Of a DNA stretch of 64,000 nucleotides, positions 1-8,948 are shown piece by piece (within the stretch, counting starts at the first letter, position 1; the number at the start of each line of letters is the position of its first letter). The translations under genes were made by a program, and so were the position numbers. The notes below the pieces were generated by a model. The model ran no database searches. It was not told where the DNA came from and was given only the letters and a program-made list of their open reading frames with translations. Source of the DNA: Anaerococcus mediterraneensis (GTDB taxonomy: Bacteria > Bacillota > Clostridia > Tissierellales > Peptoniphilaceae); NCBI RefSeq assembly GCF_900128415.1, contig NZ_LT635772.1:248001-312000 (forward strand). Reading direction: 5' to 3'.

Positions 1-980
1 GCATCAAAATCTGCTGTTCCATTATTACAATGGACCATGGCTACTGGCTTGCCATCAGGAGTTGTAACTATATCTATTTCTTTATAGTATTTTTCTAGGT
101 CTTTTTCCAAAACTATCATAGAAAAAATAGATGTGCCTATAGATATGTTGCCTGTTTTTTCTGATACAGAGTTGGTGGCAACCATACCCGTACCAGCATC
201 GCCTTCTGGTGGACACATGATGGCACCAGGTTCTAGATCTCCATCAGGATCCAAAAGTTTTGCTCCTTCTGGGGTCAAATTGCCAGCATTCTCTCCAGCA
301 ACCATGACTTTTGGCAATATTTTTTTTATTTTTATATTATGCTCTTTGACTTCTCTTATCTGGTCAAATTTTTCTATAAGATCCTGCCTATAGTCATAGT
401 TTTTATCTACTGGAAACATGCCAGATGCATCACCTATACCCAATACTTTTTGCCCAGATAAAAGATAATGAACATAACCAGACAGGGTTGTCATATAGTC
501 TATCTTATCTACAAAGCTTTCTTTACTTAAAATCGCCTGATATAGGTGGGCTACAGACCAGCGGTGGGGAATATTGAAATTGAAATAATCTGTCAAAAAA
601 TTGACTGCTTGGTCTGTATTGGTATTTCTCCACGTCCTAAAAGGAGTAATAAGGTCCATATTTTTATCAAAGGCCAAAAGTCCGTGCATCATACCAGATA
701 TGCCCAAGCCAGCAATTTTTTCTAGCTTTAGTCCGTATTTAGTGGATACATTTTCTTTTAAATCTTTGAAGGAATTTGCAAGGCCTATTTTTATCTCTCC
801 TAAACTATAGGTCCAAAATCCATCGATGTAGGATGCCTCCCACTGAAAAGATCCCTGGGCCAAAACTTCAAAATCCTCATTTATTAGGACTGATTTCATC
901 CTAGTGGACCCTAGCTCTATACCCAGATAGGCCCTTCCATCTTCTATTTCTTTTTTGATTTTTTCTATTTTCTTTTCCAT
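1..980 (-). CDS. FGGY-family carbohydrate kinase, 3' end cut by window edge
   Basis: About 326 residues of a sugar kinase run off the left edge. An ATG at 978-980 follows an AAGG ribosome binding site, 9 bases after the stop of the upstream kinase gene. Residues after the start read GIELGSTRMKSVLI, the FGGY N-terminal phosphate-binding strand. GISGMMHGLLAFD and GNISIGTSIF are further actin-fold family signatures. FGGY kinases phosphorylate sugars or polyols with ATP in the cytosol. It is the last visible gene of the rhamnose operon and may act on a side product or a second sugar taken up by the same importer. The substrate cannot be read from sequence. It is clearly a different protein from the LyxK-like and RhaB-like kinases upstream. 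Confidence 0.85.
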   Translation of the reverse strand, partial: MEKKIEKIKKEIEDGRAYLGIELGSTRMKSVLINEDFEVLAQGSFQWEASYIDGFWTYSLGEIKIGLANSFKDLKENVSTKYGLKLEKIAGLGISGMMHGLLAFDKNMDLITPFRTWRNTNTDQAVNFLTDYFNFNIPHRWSVAHLYQAILSKESFVDKIDYMTTLSGYVHYLLSGQKVLGIGDASGMFPVDKNYDYRQDLIEKFDQIREVKEHNIKIKKILPKVMVAGENAGNLTPEGAKLLDPDGDLEPGAIMCPPEGDAGTGMVATNSVSEKTGNISIGTSIFSMIVLEKDLEKYYKEIDIVTTPDGKPVAMVHCNNGTADFD

Positions 981-989
981 AAAAATCCT

Positions 990-2480
990 TTAATTAAAAT
1001 TATCCCAAACCAGGTCCAAACTTTCTGAGATAGCCTTATATTTTTTGAATTTCTCTTTGTATTTTTCTACATTTTCCTTGTTTGGATAGTAGGTTTCCTT
1101 GACTTTGACCAATTTTTTGCTAGCATCTTCTATAGAGTCAAAAACCCCAACACCAACTGATGCTAAAATGCAAGCCCCATAGGCTCCTAGCTCTTCTTGG
1201 TCTATGACCTCTATAGGCTTATCCAAAATGTCTGCAAAAATTTGTATCCAAATTGGAGAATTTGAAATCCCACCTGTAAGCCTAAAGGCTTTGAAATCAT
1301 CTTTTACTTCCAGCAATTTGTCTATATGGACCTTGTGGCTAAAGGCTACTCCCTCATAAATTGCCCTGTATATTTCTTCATTTTTTGTTGAAGAATCCAT
1401 ACCAATTATAGTTGCCTTGGCTTTTTCTGAGTAGTTAGACCCATAAATATATGGGAAAAATAAAGGTCCCTTAACATCAATCTGGCAGTTTCTTACTTTT
1501 TCATTTATTATATCATATTTATTTTCATCCTTGTTTTCTGCAAGAGTATTTAAAAACCACTCAAAATTTGATGCAGAAGTTGGAGATGATTCTTCTATCA
1601 AAACATAATCATCTATGCAGTACAAGGAGTTTTTGGTCGTCCTATTTTTGACTTTAAAATCCTTTGCAATAAACTCATTTATAGACCAGGTCCCGCCAAT
1701 TATAGCAAGATAATCTTCATTTCTAATATCCATTGCTATAGCACAAGCGTCTATATCAAATGCTCCAGCTACAAGCACGCAACCTTCTGGCAATCCTGTA
1801 AGCTGACTTGCCTCCTTAGTGATTTTTCCAGCTATTTCTGTAGATTTTATCAAAGGAGGGAATTTATCCTTGACTTCTTCTAGGCCAAGTTTTTCAAAAA
1901 TCTCATCTGAATATGACCTGGTGTTTAGGTCCAAGATACCAGATCCAGAAAAGTCTGTGATTTCTGCCCTAGCTTCTCCTGTGAGTTTATAACTTAGAAA
2001 ATCTTTGATACCAAAAAACCACTCGATCTGGTCTAACAAGTCTTTTTTATTGTCCATAATCCACCTAACTAGGGCTGGAACTTGTACAGGAATTAGGTCT
2101 TGGTAGTTGAATTTCCTAAGATATTCATTTGTCCCATCATTTTTCCATTTTTCTGTATATTCATAGGCCCTATTGTCAGTTGACAATATAGAATTCATCA
2201 CAATTTTGCCATCATAGCCCATAGGATATAGTCCCTTGCCGTGGCCCGATATTGATATGGCTATGATATCATCTCTATTTATATTTGCTTTTTCTATGGC
2301 TTCTTTTATAACCTGGCAATTTTTCTGCCAAACTTCTTCCATATCTCTTTCTACAAATAGAGGCCTTTCAGAAATCGTCTTTATTTTTCTAGAGGCTTTT
2401 GCAAGAAGCTTGCCATCAGTATTTATAACTATGGCCTTGGTTACAGTGCCTCCGTTATCTAATCCTATTAAATATTTCAT
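990..2480 (-). CDS. FGGY kinase, L-xylulokinase (LyxK)-like
   Basis: This is a complete 496-residue FGGY kinase. The N-terminal strand is GLDNGGTVTKAIVI, followed by AERD-like VERDMEEVW, GHGKGLYPM and NSILSTDNRA. The C-terminal half carries GAFDIDACAIAMDI, GGTWSINEF and the adenine-side LTGGISNSPIW. These blocks resemble E. coli LyxK more than XylB or GlpK, so an L-xylulose or related ketose is the most likely substrate; this is inference from family resemblance. The gene follows the PfkB kinase by 9 bases and precedes another FGGY kinase by 9 bases, so all three are probably co-transcribed. Three FGGY kinases and one PfkB kinase in a single operon is more than rhamnose breakdown needs. Confidence 0.8.
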   Translation of the reverse strand: MKYLIGLDNGGTVTKAIVINTDGKLLAKASRKIKTISERPLFVERDMEEVWQKNCQVIKEAIEKANINRDDIIAISISGHGKGLYPMGYDGKIVMNSILSTDNRAYEYTEKWKNDGTNEYLRKFNYQDLIPVQVPALVRWIMDNKKDLLDQIEWFFGIKDFLSYKLTGEARAEITDFSGSGILDLNTRSYSDEIFEKLGLEEVKDKFPPLIKSTEIAGKITKEASQLTGLPEGCVLVAGAFDIDACAIAMDIRNEDYLAIIGGTWSINEFIAKDFKVKNRTTKNSLYCIDDYVLIEESSPTSASNFEWFLNTLAENKDENKYDIINEKVRNCQIDVKGPLFFPYIYGSNYSEKAKATIIGMDSSTKNEEIYRAIYEGVAFSHKVHIDKLLEVKDDFKAFRLTGGISNSPIWIQIFADILDKPIEVIDQEELGAYGACILASVGVGVFDSIEDASKKLVKVKETYYPNKENVEKYKEKFKKYKAISESLDLVWDNFN

Positions 2481-2489
2481 AAGCTATCC

Positions 2490-3419
2490 TTAATCTATAA
2501 TAAAGTTTTTAAAATTTTCCAAATCTTCTAATTTCGCTAGACTATCTACAGCACCAAGTCTGGTTACACAAATCGCCCCACACTTTGTAGCTATTTCTAC
2601 AGAATCCAACAGACTTTTACCCTCGTGAATGCCATAGATCAAACCTGCCATAAAAGAGTCCCCAGCAGCTGTAGGATCTACTGCCTTGACCTTGTAGGCA
2701 GGCACTTCACACACCCCATCATCATTGATTAGGACTGAGCCCTTGCTACCAAGTTTGACCAAGACATTTTCTATATCTAGGCTTTTCCTAAAATCTTCTG
2801 CCTTGGCCAAAAGATCATCCTTATCCTTGATCTCTTCTCCTAAAATATGGGCTAGCTCAGTTTCATTTGGGCTTATTAGGTAGGTACCCCTAAAGATATC
2901 CTTATCTATATCTCTGATTGGTCCAGCATCTATGATTAGCTTTTTATTATTTTCCCTACAAATTTTTATAATCTCTTCTATACCCGAGATAGCTATTTCT
3001 AGCTGGATCATGATAATATCTGCAGATAAAATTTTCTCATAATAGACTTTTCTAATATTTTCTCCATTTAAGTCTTCATTGGCTCCAATATCTACAATTA
3101 TATAATTCTCGCCCTCGCTATTTACAGGTATATAGCAAGTCCCCGTTTTTTTATCCTTACTTATTAGCATATTTTCAGTTGATAGTTTATGGTCTTTTAG
3201 ATTTTTAAGGAGGATTTTGCCATGATCATCGTCTCCGACGGCCCCAACAAATTCGACATCACTAGTTAGGTTTCTGATGGCTATGGCACAATTTTCGCCC
3301 TTGCCACCGCATTTTAACTCAACTGATTTTGCTATAATATTTTGACCTTCTGACGGAAAATTTTCTACCTGGATAACTACATCCATATTTATGCTGCCAA
3401 TTACTAAAATATTACTCAT
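2490..3419 (-). CDS. PfkB-family (ribokinase-like) sugar kinase
   Basis: This is a 309-residue PfkB kinase, the usual ribokinase length. The first PfkB signature is GGKGENCAIAIRNL near residue 40. The second is DPTAAGDSFMAGLIYG near residue 250, whose Asp is the catalytic base in the DTxGAGD motif; here TG is TA. The family phosphorylates ribose, fructose-1-phosphate, tagatose-6-phosphate or nucleosides in the cytosol. Position directly after the substrate-binding-protein gene, separated by a stem-loop at 3436-3461, places it in the rhamnose operon. A role on a secondary sugar is likely, but the substrate is not determinable here. Confidence 0.85.
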   Translation of the reverse strand: MSNILVIGSINMDVVIQVENFPSEGQNIIAKSVELKCGGKGENCAIAIRNLTSDVEFVGAVGDDDHGKILLKNLKDHKLSTENMLISKDKKTGTCYIPVNSEGENYIIVDIGANEDLNGENIRKVYYEKILSADIIMIQLEIAISGIEEIIKICRENNKKLIIDAGPIRDIDKDIFRGTYLISPNETELAHILGEEIKDKDDLLAKAEDFRKSLDIENVLVKLGSKGSVLINDDGVCEVPAYKVKAVDPTAAGDSFMAGLIYGIHEGKSLLDSVEIATKCGAICVTRLGAVDSLAKLEDLENFKNFIID

Positions 3420-3435
3420 ATTTACCTCTTTATAA

Positions 3436-3461
3436 AATAAGGAGCCAAAAGGCCCCTTATT
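3436..3461 (-). terminator. intercistronic stem-loop after the binding-protein gene
   Basis: Read on the minus strand, an 11-base stem with one mismatch and a TTTT loop is followed by a TTTAT stretch. It lies between the binding-protein stop and the PfkB start. Such hairpins typically protect the binding-protein mRNA 3' end or partly terminate, so that the binding protein is made in excess over downstream genes. Confidence 0.6.
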
Positions 3462-3470
3462 GATTAAAAA

Positions 3471-4538
3471 TTATTTTGTATAGTCATCTGGAGGTCCCAT
3501 GATGATGGTCTTGCCATCTTCTTTAACTCCGATTTTACCAAATCCTTCGATTTCCATACCGTCTGTTAGTTCTTTGCCTTCAAGCATAGTTTTAGCTACA
3601 CCTACTGTTAGGTAGCCAAGTTTAGCTGGGTCCCATAGAACACCAACATCCAAAGATCCATCTTCCAAGAAGTCTTGAGCATCTTCTTTTACACAAGTAC
3701 CAACAACTGAAACTTTATCTTGTAGTCCACGTTCACGGATTGCTTGTGCTACTCCAAGAGGAGCTACTGTTGAATAACCCAAGATACCATCAAGTTCTGG
3801 ATAAGCTGTAAGTAGGTCAAGTGTTTTTGTGTATGCTTGTTGTTGAATTTCATCACTTGGAATTCTGTCTGTAACTAATTTTAGTCCTGGATATTTTTCT
3901 TTAGCATATGCTTCACCAAAGTCGATCCAAGCATTTAGGTTAGCAGCTGATAGACCACCAGTAACTACAGCATAGTTACCTTCTTCTTTTCCAATTTTCT
4001 CAACCAATAAATCTACCAAGTGTTCACCAAGTTCTTTATTGTCGATTTGACGAACAGAAGCATCGATAATGTCACTATCTGTTGGAGAATCCCAGTCAAG
4101 AACCAAGATACCAGCGTCTTTTGCTTTTTGTAATACTGGCAATACTGCAGCTGGGTCGTTAGGAGCTACTGCTATAGCATCTACTCCCTTGTTGATTAGG
4201 TCTTCGATCATTTTTACTTGCTCAGCAGCATCTGCTTTTGTTGGGCCAGTGTAGATAACTTTTACCCCAAGTTCTTTACCAGCTTTTAAAGCACCTTCAC
4301 CTGTTTGAGTAAAGTAAGGAATACCTAAAAGTTTTGGCATTATAGCGATTGTATATTCGCCTTCACCACTTGTTTGCTCACCCTCAGCTTCTTTTTCTGT
4401 TGTTTCTACAGCTTCGGTTTTTTCTTTAGATTCACCTTCTTTTGCAGGTGCTTCTTTAGATCCGCCTCCACAAGCTGTTACAGCAAACAACATTGCTAAT
4501 GTTAGAGCTGATGCGAAAATTTTTCTTAATTTTTTCAT
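3471..4538 (-). CDS. sugar ABC transporter substrate-binding lipoprotein (RhaS/LsrB type)
   Basis: This 355-residue protein begins with a lipoprotein signal ending AVTAC, so Cys23 is the lipidated residue. An acidic linker follows, then a periplasmic-binding-protein type 1 fold. MPKLLGIPYF, AGKELGV, GPT and LDWDSPT match the LsrB/RhaS family closely. At the place where LsrB has Asp-Gln contacting AI-2 (DQNQW), this protein reads NLNAW, so AI-2 is unlikely. Genes rhaA, rhaB and rhaD upstream make L-rhamnose the best ligand. It sits at the outer membrane face and delivers sugar to the two permeases encoded just upstream in the operon. The stem-loop after it suggests elevated expression. Confidence 0.85.
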   Translation of the reverse strand: MKKLRKIFASALTLAMLFAVTACGGGSKEAPAKEGESKEKTEAVETTEKEAEGEQTSGEGEYTIAIMPKLLGIPYFTQTGEGALKAGKELGVKVIYTGPTKADAAEQVKMIEDLINKGVDAIAVAPNDPAAVLPVLQKAKDAGILVLDWDSPTDSDIIDASVRQIDNKELGEHLVDLLVEKIGKEEGNYAVVTGGLSAANLNAWIDFGEAYAKEKYPGLKLVTDRIPSDEIQQQAYTKTLDLLTAYPELDGILGYSTVAPLGVAQAIRERGLQDKVSVVGTCVKEDAQDFLEDGSLDVGVLWDPAKLGYLTVGVAKTMLEGKELTDGMEIEGFGKIGVKEDGKTIIMGPPDDYTK

Positions 4539-4600
4539 ACTTCCTCCTTAAAAATTAAGATTTATTGTTTAAGATTTTCTTATGAAAATCGAAAAACCAA

Positions 4601-5605
4601 TTAATTAACCTTCTTTTGGGCTATAAGTTTTTTATCATTTATCATTCTAGAAATTTGTTTTATAGCAAGTACAGCTATCAAGATAGCTCCTATTGTTATA
4701 TCAACAATATTCCTGTTTATACCTATGATGTTTAGACCAGTACCTATGACTTGGATAATGGCAACAGCTATAACTGTACCTGCTACACTACCCTCACCAC
4801 CTGCTATATTTGTACCACCTAAGACTACAGCTGTGACTGTCTGCATCAAATATGATGAACCGTAGTCAATCTTTGCTGAATTGTATCTTGAAATCATGAT
4901 CATTCCTGCCATAGCTGATAAGCATGCTGAGAAAAGATATGATTTGAAAACTGTCCATTTGACATCTACACCAGAATATTCAGTAGCCATGATGTTTGAT
5001 CCTGACAAGAAAAGGTGTTTGCCCCAAACAGTTTTTTCTAAAAGTATATAGCTAATTATAATTATAACTATATAGATTAGCATAGGGATAGGTAGGCCTA
5101 GGATTTTGCCATTACCTATTTTCATAAATTCCATAGGAAATCCTGAAACTGCACCACCCTTTGTGAGGTTTAGACCAATACCTTCAAATAGCTTGCTAGT
5201 ACCCAAGGTTACAAGCAAGGCAGCAACACCTATATATGATACAAAGGCACCATTTATAACGCCCATTATAAGAGCACTTATTATAGAAACTACAAAGGCT
5301 AAAAATATACCAAGTATAGGATTTGATTGGGTAAGTCCACTAGATAGGACAAAGGCAGCTATAATTCCTGATAAGGATGCAATCATAGCTACAGCTAGGT
5401 TGATACCACCTGTTAGGATTATAGTCATCATTGCTAGTGCCAGGATACCAAATTCTGGCATCTGGGATACCATTGATTGGAAGTTGTTAACTGTGAAGAA
5501 CTGTGCAGGTCTTGCAATCCCCATTATAACTATGGTCAATACTAAAACCAGCAGCAAAATTCTTTCTGATTTTGATTTTCTTTTAAATGATTTTTTCTTT
5601 ACCAT
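4601..5605 (-). CDS. sugar ABC transporter permease (BPD_transp_2 family)
   Basis: This 334-residue hydrophobic protein has about nine or ten membrane segments after a basic N-terminus (MVKKKSFKRKSK). It carries the RbsC/LsrD-type motif AGGEGSVAGTVIAVAII near the C-terminus. It would pair with the second permease encoded immediately upstream to form the channel of the rhamnose-type importer. The two genes are separated by only 8 bases. Which of the pair corresponds to the LsrC-like or LsrD-like subunit cannot be settled from motifs alone. Confidence 0.88.
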   Translation of the reverse strand: MVKKKSFKRKSKSERILLLVLVLTIVIMGIARPAQFFTVNNFQSMVSQMPEFGILALAMMTIILTGGINLAVAMIASLSGIIAAFVLSSGLTQSNPILGIFLAFVVSIISALIMGVINGAFVSYIGVAALLVTLGTSKLFEGIGLNLTKGGAVSGFPMEFMKIGNGKILGLPIPMLIYIVIIIISYILLEKTVWGKHLFLSGSNIMATEYSGVDVKWTVFKSYLFSACLSAMAGMIMISRYNSAKIDYGSSYLMQTVTAVVLGGTNIAGGEGSVAGTVIAVAIIQVIGTGLNIIGINRNIVDITIGAILIAVLAIKQISRMINDKKLIAQKKVN

Positions 5606-5613
5606 ATTTCTAC

Positions 5614-6597
5614 CTACTCTTCCACGTCAACTTTGACTAGTTTGCCTTTTTCTATATTTCTCTTGACAACATCTATTGTGATTGCAGCAAGGATTATTAT
5701 TCCCATAACTATGTTTTGCCAATAGGTTGGTACTCTTGCTATGATCAAACCGTTATTTATAAAGGCCATAAGTATTGTACCTAGTATGGTTCCAAAAACT
5801 GATCCGACACCACCAAGAGTACTAGCTCCACCAATTACTGCTATAGATATTACTGTCATATCTATACCTACATAGGTGTTTGGGTTTACACCTTGAACTA
5901 TGGATGTATTTATAAATCCAGCTAGACCAACAAGCATACCTATATAAACATAGACTAATATTTTAATTTTATCAACTTTATAACCAACTCTAAGCGCTGA
6001 TAGCTCACTACCACCAACAGCATAAACTCCCCTACCTATAACTGTGTAGTGAAGTATAAATGATGTTATTATTGCAGCTACTATCAAAAATACAACTTGG
6101 ATTGGTATGGAGAAGTCTCCTACTTGAAATAATCTAGTAAAACCAAAGTCTTGGAACCATTTTGGTAGGCCGGTGATCATATTACCATCTGTATAGTAAA
6201 GTACACTACCCATCAAAATACTGTTTATACCAAGTGTTATAACCATTGCAGGCAACTTTAGTTTTGTTACAAGCAAACCATTTACAAGTCCAACAAGGCC
6301 TCCAACTACAATACAAATTATAAGTATTGGCGCGATGCCCATGCCTGTATTTACCAAAAGCTTACCACAAACTAAGGATGTTAGTGTGATATTGCCTGGG
6401 ATTGATAGGTCTATACCGCCAGTTATTAAGACGCACAACATACCCAAAGCCATTATTCCATATATAGTATTGCCCTTTGATATATCGACAAAGTTTCTTA
6501 TGGTAAAGAAATTTGGGGTCATCAAACTTAGGACAAATACTAATAATATAGTTATAATAAGGATTGGAAATTCATTTCTTTTTAATAAATTTTTCAT
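5614..6597 (-). CDS. sugar ABC transporter permease (BPD_transp_2 family)
   Basis: This 327-residue polytopic membrane protein has the family motif GGASTLGGVGSVFGTILGT near residue 255 and GIDLSIPGN near residue 65, both typical of RbsC, LsrC and RhaP. It lies between the ATPase and the partner permease, separated from the ATPase stop by 14 bases. With its partner it should form the heterodimeric inner-membrane channel of the rhamnose-type importer. Codon use and spacing match the operon. Confidence 0.88.
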   Translation of the reverse strand: MKNLLKRNEFPILIITILLVFVLSLMTPNFFTIRNFVDISKGNTIYGIMALGMLCVLITGGIDLSIPGNITLTSLVCGKLLVNTGMGIAPILIICIVVGGLVGLVNGLLVTKLKLPAMVITLGINSILMGSVLYYTDGNMITGLPKWFQDFGFTRLFQVGDFSIPIQVVFLIVAAIITSFILHYTVIGRGVYAVGGSELSALRVGYKVDKIKILVYVYIGMLVGLAGFINTSIVQGVNPNTYVGIDMTVISIAVIGGASTLGGVGSVFGTILGTILMAFINNGLIIARVPTYWQNIVMGIIILAAITIDVVKRNIEKGKLVKVDVEE

Positions 6598-6611
6598 AAT
6601 ATAACCTTTTC

Positions 6612-8102
6612 CTATTTTACAACTGCCTTATCCATTATCATCTCTTGGTTTAGGTCCTTGTTCATAAATTCACCTGAAATCCTACCCCTCCTCATTACTA
6701 GGATCCTATCTGAAACTGACAAGACTTCTGGGAGGTCTGATGATACTACTATGATGCTAGTTCCTTCATTTGCAAGCTTTCTAAGTATCTTATGTATCTC
6801 AGTTTTAGCACCTACGTCTACACCGTTTGTAGGCTCATCGATCATTAGGATCTGAACTTTTGTTCCTATCCATTTGGCTAGGACTACCTTTTGTTGGTTA
6901 CCGCCTGATAACTCCTTGCATAGGGCATCTGGATTGTTTGGCCTAACATCTAAAAGCTCCATTAGGCTTTCTATATCTTCGTTCTTTTTGCTATCGTCTA
7001 TGACTCCATTTTTCTTATATTTGGATAAGACTGGCAAAACTATATTATCACTTATCGGATAATCTAAAACCAAGCCTTGGGTCTGCCTACTTTCTGGCAC
7101 TAGGCCCAAGCTGTTTTCTAGGGCTGCTTTTGGAGAGTTTATAGAAACTTCCTTACCTTTTATTTTTATTTTTCCGCTATCTGCTTTTACAATTCCAAAA
7201 ATAGTTTGTAAAACTTCGCTCCTACCTGATCCTACAAGACCAGTTATACCTAGGATCTCTCCCTTGTTTAGTTTGAAAGATATATCTTTGTAGTTTCCCT
7301 TCTTAGAAAGGTTTTCAACCTCTAGAATAACATCATCTTTTTCTGTAGGATTTGAGTAGTCTTCTATCATAAGCTCCCTACCTACCATTTTTGAAATGAG
7401 TTTTGACCTATCAGTCTCATCTATCTTCATAGTATCAACATACTGGCCATCTCTAAATACTGTAAACCTATCACTAACCCTAAATAACTCATCCATCTTG
7501 TGAGAGACAAACATGACCGCCATCCCCTCATCTCTAAGATGGTCTATGATATTAAATAAATTGTCAGCTTCGGTTGTAGATAGGGCCGATGTCGGCTCAT
7601 CCATTATGATCATTTTTGCATCTTGAGCTATAGCACTAGCTATGGCTACGATTTGTTTTCTAGCTACAGATAGGTTATCTACAATCTCCATAGGGTTTAT
7701 CTTTACCCCTACCTTATCCAAGGCTATCCTTGATTTTTCTTTTATATCCTTCCAGTTTAGAACTTTGTCTCCTCTTTCTATAATCTGGTTGATCATAATA
7801 TTTTCTGCAACAGTAAGGTTGCCAAAAAGTGAAAAATCTTGGTATATTACAGAAATCCCCTTGTTGAGTGAATCTAAAACTCCATTAAATTCTACTTCTT
7901 GGCCCTCTATTTTTATTATAGAGCCCTCGTCTGGTTTATGAGCTCCGGTTATAACTTTTATCAAAGTTGACTTGCCTGCGCCATTTTCACCAACTAAAGA
8001 ATGGACTTCTCCTGGATAAATATCAAACTTTACATTTTTCAGTGCCTTGACACCTGGAAAGGTTTTACTTACATTTTCCAATTCAAGAAATGGCATTGCC
8101 AT
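6612..8102 (-). CDS. sugar ABC transporter ATPase with two nucleotide-binding domains (RbsA/RhaT type)
   Basis: About 496 residues hold two ABC domains in tandem. Domain 1 has Walker A GENGAGKSTLIKV, a degenerate signature (LSVARKQ) and Walker B MIIMDEPTSAL. Domain 2 has a degenerate Walker A region (GLVGSGRSEVL), the canonical signature LSGGNQQKV and Walker B ILMIDEPTNGVD. This division is typical of sugar importers of the RbsA family. I start it at the ATG at 8102 because an AGAGGTG site lies 6 bases upstream; a GTG at 8111 is the alternative. The start overlaps the end of rhaD by 20 bases, implying translational coupling. Confidence 0.9.
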   Translation of the reverse strand: MAMPFLELENVSKTFPGVKALKNVKFDIYPGEVHSLVGENGAGKSTLIKVITGAHKPDEGSIIKIEGQEVEFNGVLDSLNKGISVIYQDFSLFGNLTVAENIMINQIIERGDKVLNWKDIKEKSRIALDKVGVKINPMEIVDNLSVARKQIVAIASAIAQDAKMIIMDEPTSALSTTEADNLFNIIDHLRDEGMAVMFVSHKMDELFRVSDRFTVFRDGQYVDTMKIDETDRSKLISKMVGRELMIEDYSNPTEKDDVILEVENLSKKGNYKDISFKLNKGEILGITGLVGSGRSEVLQTIFGIVKADSGKIKIKGKEVSINSPKAALENSLGLVPESRQTQGLVLDYPISDNIVLPVLSKYKKNGVIDDSKKNEDIESLMELLDVRPNNPDALCKELSGGNQQKVVLAKWIGTKVQILMIDEPTNGVDVGAKTEIHKILRKLANEGTSIIVVSSDLPEVLSVSDRILVMRRGRISGEFMNKDLNQEMIMDKAVVK

Positions 8103-8946
8103 AAAACTCACCTCTTACCTTATAATCTAATACTTCTTTATTTAGGCTTACCCCAAAATCTTTTGCAAGTTCAATAAATCCTTCTGTACTTATAGAATCG
8201 ACAACTGGCATACCACTTGATAGGATCTTCATATAAATTTCTGCAGATTTTTCTACAGTCTCAGCTAACCCAAAGGTCTCCTCTAAGCTCTTGCCTGCAG
8301 CAAAGGTTCCGTGGTGAGACCAGAGTATAACATCAAATTTTTCCATCAGCTCACTGCTTACAAGACCAATTTCTACAGAACCAGGCACTAGCCAATCTAT
8401 AAAGCCAACACCATCTGGATAAACAACAGGACACTCAGTTGCCATCTCCCATAAGATCCTGCTATAAAGCCTCCAATCTTTTGGTAGGATAAAGGTCATC
8501 GCTATAAGATTTGTAGTGTGAGCATGGTAAATTGTCCTATATTCTCCCTTTGTCTTTTCTTTTTTTACAGAATGGTTTAATAGATGTGTTGGAAGCTCGC
8601 TTGTTGGCTTGTTTCCTTTTTCAAAACCCCAACAAATCCTATATCTACTTCCATCTTCCGATATCTTTATAATTCCGATTTTTTCTTCTGTCTCAGAATC
8701 TATGTCCCCAAAAAATTTTCCGCTGCCCGTTACCAAAAAGTAATCGTTTTCTATATTTGGTATTTTAACCCCAAGATCGATCCAAGGACCCTGGTCAGAT
8801 AAATAATTTTTTAGGTCTCTTACTTCATCCTCATTTAGTCTATAGCTTAGGTTGCCACCATTTCTTTCGTGCCAACCATGGGCATAACCTTTTAGACAGA
8901 TTCCTACAAATCTTTTTATAAGTGGATAAGATAACACTGGGTCCAT
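8083..8946 (-). CDS. rhaD: L-rhamnulose-1-phosphate aldolase
   Basis: This 287-residue class II aldolase/adducin-fold protein is close to the 274 residues of E. coli RhaD. The zinc ligands are visible as HAHTT (two His) and WSHHGTFAAG. It cleaves L-rhamnulose-1-phosphate into dihydroxyacetone phosphate and L-lactaldehyde in the cytosol. The N-terminal GHGH-region block WHERNGGNLSYRL is characteristic of RhaD. It follows rhaA by 2 bases and overlaps the ATPase start, so enzymes and transporter are translated as one unit. No lactaldehyde reductase (fucO) is visible in this window. Confidence 0.93.
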   Translation of the reverse strand: MDPVLSYPLIKRFVGICLKGYAHGWHERNGGNLSYRLNEDEVRDLKNYLSDQGPWIDLGVKIPNIENDYFLVTGSGKFFGDIDSETEEKIGIIKISEDGSRYRICWGFEKGNKPTSELPTHLLNHSVKKEKTKGEYRTIYHAHTTNLIAMTFILPKDWRLYSRILWEMATECPVVYPDGVGFIDWLVPGSVEIGLVSSELMEKFDVILWSHHGTFAAGKSLEETFGLAETVEKSAEIYMKILSSGMPVVDSISTEGFIELAKDFGVSLNKEVLDYKVRGEFYGNAIS

Positions 8947-8948
8947 AT

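Noticed and set aside
3471..8102. An AI-2 (Lsr) uptake system
   Set aside because: Transporter parts resemble Lsr, but rhaA, rhaB and rhaD are in the operon, lsrK/lsrF/lsrG are not recognisable, and the binding protein has lost the LsrB Asp-Gln pair.
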